Origin: Ramlibacter algicola
Lineage (GTDB): Bacteria; Pseudomonadota; Gammaproteobacteria; Burkholderiales; Burkholderiaceae_C
Direction: 5' to 3'
Assembly (NCBI RefSeq): GCF_016641735.1
Contig: NZ_JAEDAO010000001.1
Coordinates: forward strand, 2,232,001 to 2,296,000
DNA length: 64,000 nucleotides
Shown here one piece after another: positions 7,961 through 15,674 of the stretch (its first letter is position 1; each line of letters opens with the position of its first letter). A model generated the notes under the pieces. That model did no database searches and had not been told where the DNA came from. It saw only the letters and a list, made by a program, of their open reading frames with translations. Position numbers and translations under genes: made by a program.

Positions 7961-9275
7961 AGCCGACGTAGCGCACGAGCCAGAGCGAGATCGGGGGGAA
8001 GAACAGCAGCAGCAGGGTGCGCAGCGTGTCGCTCACCAGGAAGGGCATGACGCCGCGGTAGCTATCGGCGATCGGAACGTCCTTCGCCATGCCATTGACG
8101 ATGTACACGTTCAACCCGACCGGTGGCGCCAGCAGCCCGAACTCCACCACCATCAACACCATGATGCCGAACCAGATCGCGACGGATTCCTTGGGCATGC
8201 CGAAGTCCAGGCCCATCACCATCGGGAAGAAGATCGGGATCGTCAGCAGGATCATGCTGAGCTCGTCCATCACCGCGCCCAGCACGACGTAGAACAGCAG
8301 GATGGCGGCGACCACCGCCAGCGGCGACAGGCCCCAGGACGCCACGGTGGCGGCCAGCTGGTTCGGCACCTGGGTCAGCGCGAGCGCGGCGTTCATCAGG
8401 TCGGCGCCGAGGAAGATCAGGAAGATCATCGCCGAGCTCTCGGCCGTCGCGTAGAAGCACTGCTTGAACTTGTCCCAGGTGATCTCGCGCTTGATCAGCG
8501 CCGCGACGAAAGTCGAAGCCGCACCGACCGCGGCGCCCTCGGTGGGCGTGAACCAGCCGCCGTAGATGCCGCCGAACACCAGCAGGAAGATCAGCACGAT
8601 CGGCAGCACGCCGATGATCGCGTCGCGCGTGAGCGCGGGCGCATCGTCGGTCTCGGGTGCCTGGCCCGGCACGAGCCGGACGTAGATCGCGATGGCCACC
8701 ATGTAGCCGAACATGGCGATGATCCCCGGCACCATGGCGGCCGCGAACAGCTTGGCGATGTTCTGCTCGGTCAGGATCGCGTAGATCACCAGCGGCACGG
8801 ACGGCGGGATCAGGATGCCCAGCGTGCCGGCGGCGGCCAGGGTGCCGGTAGCGAGGCGGCCGCTGTAGCCGTGCCGCTTCATCTCCGGCAGCGCCACCGA
8901 CGTGATGGTGGCGGCCGTCGCCACCGACGACCCGCAGATCGCACCGAACGCCGCGCACGCGAGCACGGACGCCATCGCGAGGCCGCCCTTGAAGCGCCCC
9001 ATCACCGCGGCGGCGAACGAGAACAGCGCCTTGCTGATGCCACCCTGCGTGGCGAAGTGCCCCATCAGGATGAACAGCGGGATCACGCTCAGGTCGTAGC
9101 TGGCGAAGCGCGCGAAGGCCTGCGTGTTGAGGAAGTTCGCGAACGGCGCCCAGCCGGTCTGCAGCAGGTAGCCGGCCGTGCCGGCCGCGAACATCGCGAT
9201 GGAGATCGGCGTGCGGATCGCCATCAGCACCAGCATGGTGGCGAAGATGAGGATGGTGAGGGGCAGCGCGGACAT
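7959..9275 (-). CDS. dctM: TRAP transporter large permease (DctM)
   Basis: A 438-residue inner-membrane protein with about a dozen hydrophobic segments, the main Na+/H+-driven channel of a TRAP carboxylate transporter. Typical stretches are the start PLTILIFATMLVLMAIRTPI, FGAICGSSVATAATITSVALPEM, GILIPPSVPLVIYAI and PTEGAAVGA. Length is normal for the family. A GGAGG site lies before the ATG at 9275. The gene ends in TAG within the terminal sequence of the repeat at 7886-7960. It is preceded at 52 bp by dctQ. Confidence 0.95.
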   Translation of the reverse strand: MSALPLTILIFATMLVLMAIRTPISIAMFAAGTAGYLLQTGWAPFANFLNTQAFARFASYDLSVIPLFILMGHFATQGGISKALFSFAAAVMGRFKGGLAMASVLACAAFGAICGSSVATAATITSVALPEMKRHGYSGRLATGTLAAAGTLGILIPPSVPLVIYAILTEQNIAKLFAAAMVPGIIAMFGYMVAIAIYVRLVPGQAPETDDAPALTRDAIIGVLPIVLIFLLVFGGIYGGWFTPTEGAAVGAASTFVAALIKREITWDKFKQCFYATAESSAMIFLIFLGADLMNAALALTQVPNQLAATVASWGLSPLAVVAAILLFYVVLGAVMDELSMILLTIPIFFPMVMGLDFGMPKESVAIWFGIMVLMVVEFGLLAPPVGLNVYIVNGMAKDVPIADSYRGVMPFLVSDTLRTLLLLFFPPISLWLVRYVG

Positions 9276-9327
9276 CAGGAAGCCTCCGCCTGCGGCTGCG
9301 GTATTCCTCTTCGGGCGGCCGTGCGGG

Positions 9328-9810
9328 TCATGCGTGCGCCTCCGGCGCGTCGCCGAAGCCGAAGGCGGCTTGCCGGAGGGCGATCAAGGCGGTGAGCACG
9401 AAGGGCGGCACCATGGCCGTGTGCACCACCCATTCGGGGAAGCCGAGGATCTGGCTTTCCGTGTGCCCGTTCCAGGCGCTCAGCGCGCCGAGGGTGGTGC
9501 GCCACGCGAGCAGCGCGAAGGTCGCGGCCAGCAGCACCGCGCCGATGCGGTCGAGCGTGGCGTTGGTGCGCGCGCTGGCGCGCGCGGTGAAGAAGTCGAC
9601 GATGATGTTCCCGCGCCGCAGCTGGCACCAGGGCATGAACAGCGCGATGGCCGCGCCGGTCGCGACCCCGGTGAGTTCGAAGTCGCCGACCAGCGTGGTG
9701 CCGACGGTATTGCGGCCCAGGAGGCTCGCGCAGGTCATGAGGGTGATCAGCGTGAGCAGCACGCCGGCAAGGACGGCGCAGGCGCGCGCCAGGAGATCGA
9801 GCAGCTTCAA
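9328..9810 (-). CDS. dctQ: TRAP transporter small permease (DctQ)
   Basis: A 160-residue inner-membrane protein with four predicted helices, the small partner of DctM. The DctQ pattern is visible: an N-terminal helix ending in SLLGRNTVG, then TGVATGAAIALFMPWCQLRRGNI and VDFFTAR. The start is a TTG at 9810 supported by a GAAGGA ribosome site six bases upstream; no nearer ATG fits. The chain ends GFGDAPEAHA. Confidence 0.9.
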   Translation of the reverse strand: MKLLDLLARACAVLAGVLLTLITLMTCASLLGRNTVGTTLVGDFELTGVATGAAIALFMPWCQLRRGNIIVDFFTARASARTNATLDRIGAVLLAATFALLAWRTTLGALSAWNGHTESQILGFPEWVVHTAMVPPFVLTALIALRQAAFGFGDAPEAHA

Positions 9811-9840
9811 GCCGGTCCTTCGAAGTTCGTCGCCGATTGT

Positions 9841-9861
9841 AAAAAGCGGCCCGCAGGCCGC
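9841..9861 (-). terminator. intrinsic terminator after the fumarylpyruvate hydrolase gene
   Basis: On the minus strand GCGGCC-TGCG-GGCCGC is followed by TTTTTAC. It lies 25 bases past the stop of the hydrolase, so the TRAP genes may be read from their own promoter or by read-through. Confidence 0.75.
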
Positions 9862-9885
9862 CTCTCGGGGTGAACGCCGATGGCG

Positions 9886-10581
9886 TCAGGCGATGCGCAC
9901 GCGCAGTTCGGTCAGGCCACCGACGCTGCCCACCAGCGTGTCGCCCTGCACGACGGCCGCGACGCCTTCAGGCGTGCCCGTGAAGATCAGGTCGCCGGGC
10001 GCGAGCTCCCACGCCGTCGACAGGTGCTCGATGATCTCGCCCAGGTTCCAAATGAGCTTGGACACGTCGCTGCGCTGGCGGTCCTTGCCATTGACCTGCA
10101 GGAAGATCTCGGCCTTCTCGATGTCGCCGGCCTGCGCGGCGGGCGTCACGGGACCGCAGGGAGCGGACTGCTCGAAGGACTTGCCGATCTCCCAGGGGCG
10201 GCCCTGCTTCTTCATCTCGCCCTGCAGGTCGCGGCGCGTCATGTCCAGGCCGACGGCGTAGCCCCAGATGTGCTTGCGCGCATCGGCGGCCTTGATGTTC
10301 TTGCCGCCCGTGCCGATCGCCGCCACCAGTTCGATCTCGTGGTGCAGGTCCTTGGTCAGGCTCGGATATGCGATGGTGGCGGTTTCGCCCGCGGGCACCG
10401 GCACGATCGCGTCGGCCGGCTTGAAGAAGAAGAACGGCGGCTCGCGCCCGGTGAACCCCATCTCCTTGGCGTGCTCGACATAGTTGCGGCCGACGCAGAT
10501 GACGCGGCGCACCGGGAATCGCTCGCCGCGGCCGATGACGGGCAGCGAGACCTGCGGGGGAGGGGTGATGACGAAGCTCAT
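9886..10581 (-). CDS. fumarylacetoacetate hydrolase family, probable fumarylpyruvate hydrolase
   Basis: A 231-residue FAH-fold enzyme. In the gentisate pathway this family (NagK type) splits fumarylpyruvate into fumarate and pyruvate. Motifs: ICVGRNYVEHAKEMG, PPFFFFKPADAIV, the metal-binding EIELVAAIG and the SFEQSAPCGP and FTGTPEGVA segments. The ATG overlaps the stop of the gentisate dioxygenase by 4 bp (ATGA), which implies translational coupling and fixes its pathway role. Family assignment is secure; the exact substrate rests on context. Confidence 0.92.
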   Translation of the reverse strand: MSFVITPPPQVSLPVIGRGERFPVRRVICVGRNYVEHAKEMGFTGREPPFFFFKPADAIVPVPAGETATIAYPSLTKDLHHEIELVAAIGTGGKNIKAADARKHIWGYAVGLDMTRRDLQGEMKKQGRPWEIGKSFEQSAPCGPVTPAAQAGDIEKAEIFLQVNGKDRQRSDVSKLIWNLGEIIEHLSTAWELAPGDLIFTGTPEGVAAVVQGDTLVGSVGGLTELRVRIA

Positions 10582-11633
10582 GACAGCCTTTCTTCCTTGT
10601 GGATGGACAGCGCGGCGTGCACCGGCCGGTCCGAGAAACTGAACAGGACGCAGCCCGCGTCGGAACGAAGCCGGGCAGTGTGCCACGAGGGCACCACGAA
10701 GTGATCGCGTGGGCCGAACGCGAACGACCAGCGCTGCTCGCCGCACTCGATGTCGACGCTGCCCGTGCCCTCGACGACGCTGTACACGGCGCCATCGGTC
10801 TGCCGCCAGCCCTGGCCACGGAAACCGGCGGGCAGCTTCTGCAGGAAGGTCGCGATGGTCGGCATCGGCGAGCCGCCGGTCTGCGGGTTCACGTAGCGCA
10901 GCTTCACGCCCTCCCACGGGTCGAGGGGCGCGCCGCGCTCGAGCGTGTCCAGTGCTTCGCGGCTGCGCTCGTACGGGTAGCTGAAGATCGGTGACGTCGC
11001 GCCGAACGGCGCGTCGTGGCGCACCGGCGCCATGTTGTGCCCGTAGCGCGCGAAGCTGCTGCCTTCGGAGCGCGTGACCTGCTGCGACCGCGCGGTGTCG
11101 TTCTCGGCAAAGCCCGCGTCGAAGAACCGGAGCATCGGGATGTCCAGGCCATCGAGCCACACGACCGGGCCGTCGGCTTCGCTGCCATGGTCGTGCCAGG
11201 TCCACGACGGCGTGATGATGAAGTCGCCCGGCTTCATGGTCGTGCGTTCGCCGTCGACGGCGGTGTAGGCGCCGCTGCCCTCGACGATGAATCGCAGTGC
11301 GCTCTGCGTGTGGCGGTGGCTGGGCGCCACTTCGCCCGGCAGGATCAGCTGCAGGCCCGCGTACAGCGACTGCGTGATGCACGACTGGCCGCGCAACGCC
11401 GGGTTCTCCAGGATCAGCACGCGGCGCACGGCTTCTTCCGCAGTGATCGCCTCGCCGGCGCGCATCAGGAAGGGACGGACCTCGTCGTACTTCCACAGCG
11501 CCGGCACGCAGGGCGTCGCCGGTCTCTGCGGCACGAGCGCATGCAGCACTTCCCACAGCGGCGTGAGGTGGTGCGGGTGCATGTCGCGGTACAGCTGTTC
11601 GCGCACGTGCAGTGCAGTGTCGGGGGCGTTCAT
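10578..11633 (-). CDS. gentisate 1,2-dioxygenase
   Basis: A 351-residue bicupin enzyme that opens the ring of gentisate (2,5-dihydroxybenzoate) to maleylpyruvate using Fe(II) and O2. The N-terminal cupin carries the iron ligands H106 and H108 in PSHRHTQSALRF, followed by GDFIITPSWTWHDHG. The C-terminal cupin is degenerate (VYSVVEGTGSVDI). The ATG at 11633 (MNAPDTALHV) has an AGGAG site nine bases upstream. It sits between the hydroxylase that makes gentisate and the hydrolase that handles the downstream product. Confidence 0.95.
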   Translation of the reverse strand: MNAPDTALHVREQLYRDMHPHHLTPLWEVLHALVPQRPATPCVPALWKYDEVRPFLMRAGEAITAEEAVRRVLILENPALRGQSCITQSLYAGLQLILPGEVAPSHRHTQSALRFIVEGSGAYTAVDGERTTMKPGDFIITPSWTWHDHGSEADGPVVWLDGLDIPMLRFFDAGFAENDTARSQQVTRSEGSSFARYGHNMAPVRHDAPFGATSPIFSYPYERSREALDTLERGAPLDPWEGVKLRYVNPQTGGSPMPTIATFLQKLPAGFRGQGWRQTDGAVYSVVEGTGSVDIECGEQRWSFAFGPRDHFVVPSWHTARLRSDAGCVLFSFSDRPVHAALSIHKEERLS

Positions 11634-11661
11634 TCCGTTCTCCTTCGGATCGGGCGGCACG

Positions 11662-12855
11662 TCATGTGAACAGCCGCTCCGGGTCGATGCCTTCGTACAT
11701 CCACTTCAGGCCGGCGAATCCGGCGGATTCCTGGCCCGACTGGAACATGCGGTTGCGCAACTCACGGGCGACGCCGCTCGCATGGTAGATGTCGCCGTAG
11801 AACCGCGCGGTCAGCTGCACCCGGCCCGTGCGCAGGTAGCGGGCGCGCTGGTACAGCTGGAACGCCTGCGGCCAGTCGCCCTTCGCATGGCGCAGCGCGG
11901 CGCCGAGCACGACGGCGTCCTCGATGGCCTGCCCGGCGCCTTGCGCCAGGTACTGCAGCATCGGGTGCGCCGCGTCGCCCAGCAGCGTGACGCGGCCCTG
12001 GGTCCAGTTGTCCACCGGCTCGCGGTCGCACAGCACCCACATCTTCCAGGTCTCGATCTTGCCCAGCAGCTCGCGCACCGGCGGCACGGCGTGGGCGAAG
12101 CGTTCGTTCAGTTCCGCGGTGTCGCCGAAGGTGTTCCAGCCTTCGTCGTACTTGCTGCTGTGGAACACCGCGACCAGGTTGAACAGCTCGCCGCGGCGCA
12201 GCGGGTAGTGCACCAGGTGCGTCTTCTCGCCGCCCCACAGCAGCACGTCGTCGCTCCACAGGTGCGCCGGCACGTCTTCGCGCTTGAGGACCGCGCGGTA
12301 CGCGATGTGTCCCGACACGCGCGGCTTGCCGTCGCCCACCACCGCTTCGCGGATGCGGCTCCACAGGCCGTCGGCGCCGACCAGGGCCGCGCCCTCCAGC
12401 ACTTCGCCACCAGCCAGCTTCACGCGGACGCCGCTCGCGTCCTGCGCGAAACCCTCGACTTTGGCCGAGGTACGCAGCGTCACGCCCGGCAGCGACTTGC
12501 ACGCGGCGAGGAACACGTCGTGCAGGTCGGCGCGGTAGATCACGCCGTAGGGAAAGCCATAGGTGGCGACGGCAGCGTCGCCGAGCGGCACGCGCACCAC
12601 CTTCTCGCCGGTGCGCACGTCGTTCATTCCCAGGCCGGGCGGGAAGTACGCCACGCGGCGGATGGCGTCGGTGAGCCCGAGCCGCTCGAACATGCGGAAG
12701 ATGTTCGGCCCCAGCTGGATGCCGGCGCCGATCTCGCCGAAGGCGGCGGACTGTTCCAGCACCGTGACGGGGACGCCGTCGCAAGCCAGCACGTATGCAG
12801 CCGCGAGGCCGCCGATGCCGCCGCCGGCGACGAGGACGGGACGAGGGGAGGGCAT
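11662..12855 (-). CDS. FAD-dependent 3-hydroxybenzoate 6-hydroxylase
   Basis: A 397-residue group A flavoprotein monooxygenase predicted to turn 3-hydroxybenzoate into gentisate with NADH and O2. It has the Rossmann GGGIGGLAAAYVL start, the DG motif (ALVGADGLWSRIREAVVG) and the FAD-ribityl GDAAHPMLQYLAQGAGQAIED segment (residues about 285-305). It resembles XlnD/MhbM-type 3-hydroxybenzoate 6-hydroxylases, and its position upstream of gentisate dioxygenase supports that over salicylate 1-hydroxylase. A divergent MarR gene lies 65 bp away and is the likely regulator. Confidence 0.92.
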   Translation of the reverse strand: MPSPRPVLVAGGGIGGLAAAYVLACDGVPVTVLEQSAAFGEIGAGIQLGPNIFRMFERLGLTDAIRRVAYFPPGLGMNDVRTGEKVVRVPLGDAAVATYGFPYGVIYRADLHDVFLAACKSLPGVTLRTSAKVEGFAQDASGVRVKLAGGEVLEGAALVGADGLWSRIREAVVGDGKPRVSGHIAYRAVLKREDVPAHLWSDDVLLWGGEKTHLVHYPLRRGELFNLVAVFHSSKYDEGWNTFGDTAELNERFAHAVPPVRELLGKIETWKMWVLCDREPVDNWTQGRVTLLGDAAHPMLQYLAQGAGQAIEDAVVLGAALRHAKGDWPQAFQLYQRARYLRTGRVQLTARFYGDIYHASGVARELRNRMFQSGQESAGFAGLKWMYEGIDPERLFT

Positions 12856-12920
12856 GAAATGCTAAGAATACATACGAATTGCGGACACGGCAATGCGGGG
12901 TGCTGGCTACACTCGCGCGC
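12856..12920. promoter_or_regulatory. divergent promoter/operator between the gentisate operon and marR
   Basis: This 65-bp gap holds an AT-rich stretch (AAGAATACATACGAATTG) in otherwise GC-rich DNA. AATACATACGAATT is an imperfect palindrome (10 of 14 positions symmetric), as expected of a MarR operator. It can also supply a -10-like TATGTA element on the minus strand. No footprint is implied. Confidence 0.45.
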
Positions 12921-13361
12921 ATGCCCAAGAGCTACGACTTCCGCCAGGCGCCCGGGCACCTGATCCGGCGCGCGCACCAGGTCGCGGTCGCGGTGTTCAT
13001 GGAGGAGACCGCGGCGCACGAAGTCACGCCGGTGCAGTTCGCGATCCTGAACGCGCTGATGGACGACCCTGGCGAGGACCAGGTGACGCTGGCCGGCCGC
13101 GTGGCGTTCGATGCGGCGACGTTCGGCTCCGTCATCGGCCGGCTCGAAGCCAAGGGCTGGGTGCGGCGCCAGCTGGACGGCGCGGACCGGCGGCGCAAGC
13201 TGCTCTGGGTCACGGCCGAGGGTGAGCAGGCCGCGCAGGCAATGAAGAGGTCCGTGGCCAAGGCGCAGCGCCGCATCCTCGGGCCGCTGGACGCCGCGGA
13301 GCAGGAGCAGCTCGTCGGGCTGCTCGCCAAGCTCGTCCGTGGGCACGAAGAAGGGACGTGA
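12921..13361 (+). CDS. MarR-family regulator of the gentisate operon
   Basis: A 146-residue winged-helix repressor of the MarR family. Visible features: dimerisation helix (HLIRRAHQVAVAVFMEE), recognition segment (QVTLAGRVAFDAATFGSVIGRLEAKGWV) and wing (DGADRRRKLLWVTAEGEQ). MarR proteins next to aromatic hydroxylase operons usually release DNA when they bind the aromatic acid or its CoA ester. The divergent layout predicts control of the 3-hydroxybenzoate/gentisate genes. The ATG at 12921 (MPKSYDFRQAPGHL) is preferred over an upstream in-frame ATG at 12879 that would place extra residues in the operator region. Confidence 0.92.
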   Translation: MPKSYDFRQAPGHLIRRAHQVAVAVFMEETAAHEVTPVQFAILNALMDDPGEDQVTLAGRVAFDAATFGSVIGRLEAKGWVRRQLDGADRRRKLLWVTAEGEQAAQAMKRSVAKAQRRILGPLDAAEQEQLVGLLAKLVRGHEEGT

Positions 13362-13462
13362 ACCGCAGACGGGTCCTGCACGACCTGTCGGCAGTGTCCG
13401 GTGCAGGGCTGGCGCGCCGCGGCCTTCAATCGCAAGGTCAAGCAGAAGAAAGGACGACGACC

Positions 13463-14182
13463 ATGCGACGCAGATTCCACATGACCCTGCTGTGCACCAG
13501 CCTCGCCGCAGTGCTGGCCACCGGCTGCGCCGAGATGCAGCAGATGAGCCCGACGGCGCGCAACACCGCCATCGGTGCCGGCATCGGCGGCGTCGCCGGC
13601 GCGGCGATCGGCCGCGATACCAAGGGTGCGGCCATCGGCGCCGGCCTGGGCGCCCTCGGCGGCTATGTCTGGTCGCGCCAGATGGAGCAGAAGAAGCAGG
13701 CGATGGAGCAGGCGACGGTGGGCACCGGCGTCGCCGTCACCCAGACCGCGGACAACCAGCTGAAGCTGAACATCCCCAGCGACATCTCCTTCGACACCAA
13801 CCGCGCCGACATCAAGCCGAACCTGCGGCCGGTGCTGGACCAGTTCGCGCAGGGCCTGTCGCAGCAGCCGAACACCGAAGTGCGCATCGTCGGCCACACC
13901 GACAGCACCGGCAGCGACGCGATCAACGATCCACTCTCGCTGCGCCGTGCCGAGGCGGCGCGCGAGTATCTCGCGGCGCGCGGCGTGAACCCGGCGCAGG
14001 TCCTGGTGGCGGGGCGTGGGTCGCACGAGCCCGTCGCGGACAACAACTCGGACACGGGCCGGTCGCGCAACCGCCGCGTGGAGATCTTCCTCGGCGAACG
14101 CCAGAACGTCGCGGCGGCCCCGCAGCAGCAGCCGCAGCCGATGCCACAGCAGCCGGGCATCCAGGCTCGCCCGGTGCGCTGA
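13463..14182 (+). CDS. OmpA-family lipoprotein with glycine-zipper domain
   Basis: A 239-residue envelope protein. The signal peptide ends in ATGC, a lipobox-like site, so the mature N-terminus would be an outer-membrane lipid-anchored Cys. A glycine-zipper block follows (AIGAGIGGVAGAAIGRDTKG). The C-terminal half is an OmpA/MotB peptidoglycan-binding domain (SFDTNRADIKPNLRPVLDQF, HTDSTGSDAINDPLS, RRVEIFL). It ends in a Gln/Pro-rich tail. Its role is tethering the outer membrane to the cell wall. The ATG at 13463 has AAGGA upstream; an earlier in-frame start at 13358 lacks a signal peptide directly behind it. Confidence 0.92.
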   Translation: MRRRFHMTLLCTSLAAVLATGCAEMQQMSPTARNTAIGAGIGGVAGAAIGRDTKGAAIGAGLGALGGYVWSRQMEQKKQAMEQATVGTGVAVTQTADNQLKLNIPSDISFDTNRADIKPNLRPVLDQFAQGLSQQPNTEVRIVGHTDSTGSDAINDPLSLRRAEAAREYLAARGVNPAQVLVAGRGSHEPVADNNSDTGRSRNRRVEIFLGERQNVAAAPQQQPQPMPQQPGIQARPVR

Positions 14183-14195
14183 GCTAGAGCAGGGC

Positions 14196-15674
14196 TCAAA
14201 AGCGCGAGAAGTACTCGCGCCGCTGGAAGTCCAGCTTGTCCTGCGCCGCCTCGTGGCGCTGGTGCTCGAACGCCTTGACCTGGCAGAAGTAGTCGACGAA
14301 GCCGCTGCCGAACGCGCGCACCAGCGGCTCGTCGGCGCGCAGCGCTTCGATCGCCTCACCCAACGAGGTCGGCAGGCGGACGTCGGCCGGGCCGTAGGGC
14401 GCCTCCGTAGCGGGTGGCGGTTGCAGGCCGCGCTCGATGCCGTCCAGGCCCGCATGCACCTGCGACGCGAAGTACAGGTACGGGTTCGCTGCCGGTTCGC
14501 CGATGCGGTTCTCGATGCGCGTTGCCGCATCGCCGGCACCGCCGACGACGCGCAGCATCGCGCCGCGGTTGTCGCTCCCCCACAGCACCGACTGCGGCGC
14601 GAGCGCGTTCGGGCGGAAGCGGCCGAAGCCGTTGGCGGTCGGCGTGCAGAACACGGCCATCGCGCGGCCGTGGTCTAGCAAGCCGGCGAGGTACTGCGCG
14701 CCGAGGTCGCTCAAGGCATGCGTCGCATCGGCGGGCGTTGAGCCGGCCGCCGGTGATTCGCGCATGAACACGTTGCGGCCCGTCTCCGCGTCGACCAGCG
14801 ACTGGTGCAGGTGCCAGCCGCTGGACATGATCTCGGGGAAGGGCGGGCGGCACATGAAGGTCGCGTGGTAGCCAGCGCGGCGCAGCGCCTGCCGCACGCC
14901 ATTGCGGAACAGCACCATGTTGTCGGCGGCGGTGAGCGCATCGGTCGCGTCGAACACGGCCTCCACCTGGCTCGGGCCGAGTTCGATCTCCAGCGACGAC
15001 AGCGGCAGGCCCAGGCCTTCCGCCGTGCGCCGCACGACGCGCAGCGCGTCGTCGGCGAGGTCGCCCCAGTTCTCGGCGAGCAGGTTGTAGCCGGGGTGGA
15101 TCAGGCGCACGCCCGGTGGCTGGCCGGGCCACGCGGCAGTCTCCGGGTCGAGTTCGGGTGCGTCGTCGGTGATGCGGTAGATGTGGAACTCGACCTCGAG
15201 CCCGCAGCGCATCGCCAGGCCCCGCGGTGCCAGCCGCGCGAGCGCGTCCTGCAGCACGCGCCGGCTGTCCAGCGACACCGGCGTGCCGTCCTGGAACCAG
15301 GGCTGCGCGCGCAACCAGCCGGTGGCCGGCGCCCATGGCAGCTGCCGGTAGCTGTCCGGGTCGGGCAGCAGCAGGAGGTTGTTGGCGAATGCGAAGCCGG
15401 GCAGCGACGCGGTGCCGCCCGGCTCGAATACCTTGAACGCCGTGCGATCCGAGGTGTCCTTGAGCATCAGCGTGCTGACCATGCTGATGCCCTCGTGCAG
15501 CGCGCGCTGCGCGGCGCGGACCGTCAGCGCCTTGCCGCGCGTGACGCCGTGCAGGTCGCACCACGCGATGCGCACCAGGTCGACGCCGCTGGCCTCGATC
15601 AGCCCCGAGAGCTGCGCGGCGGAATGCTGCCGCTGCGCGTCGTCGAGGCCGCAGCGCTGGGCGAAGCTGCTCAT
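14196..15674 (-). CDS. glutamine synthetase family ligase (gamma-glutamyl-amine synthetase-like)
   Basis: A 492-residue protein of the GS superfamily, closer to PuuA/GlnT-like ligases than to GlnA. Diagnostic parts are the metal-binding EVEFHIY, the SSLEIELGPSQVE segment, SGWHLHQSLVD and RIENRIGEPAANPYLYFASQ. The usual nucleotide-site sequence is altered (FMCRPPFPEIMSSGWH). Such enzymes join glutamate to amines, as in polyamine or aniline catabolism. Its ATG overlaps the stop of the Rieske oxygenase gene by 4 bp, so the two are translationally coupled and probably act on one substrate. That substrate is unknown; an arylamine or amino-aromatic acid is an inference. Confidence 0.88.
   Translation of the reverse strand: MSSFAQRCGLDDAQRQHSAAQLSGLIEASGVDLVRIAWCDLHGVTRGKALTVRAAQRALHEGISMVSTLMLKDTSDRTAFKVFEPGGTASLPGFAFANNLLLLPDPDSYRQLPWAPATGWLRAQPWFQDGTPVSLDSRRVLQDALARLAPRGLAMRCGLEVEFHIYRITDDAPELDPETAAWPGQPPGVRLIHPGYNLLAENWGDLADDALRVVRRTAEGLGLPLSSLEIELGPSQVEAVFDATDALTAADNMVLFRNGVRQALRRAGYHATFMCRPPFPEIMSSGWHLHQSLVDAETGRNVFMRESPAAGSTPADATHALSDLGAQYLAGLLDHGRAMAVFCTPTANGFGRFRPNALAPQSVLWGSDNRGAMLRVVGGAGDAATRIENRIGEPAANPYLYFASQVHAGLDGIERGLQPPPATEAPYGPADVRLPTSLGEAIEALRADEPLVRAFGSGFVDYFCQVKAFEHQRHEAAQDKLDFQRREYFSRF

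Noticed and set aside
9276..9327. Extension of dctQ in another frame
   Set aside because: The alternative frame lacks membrane helices; the 52-bp gap before dctM holds only its ribosome site.
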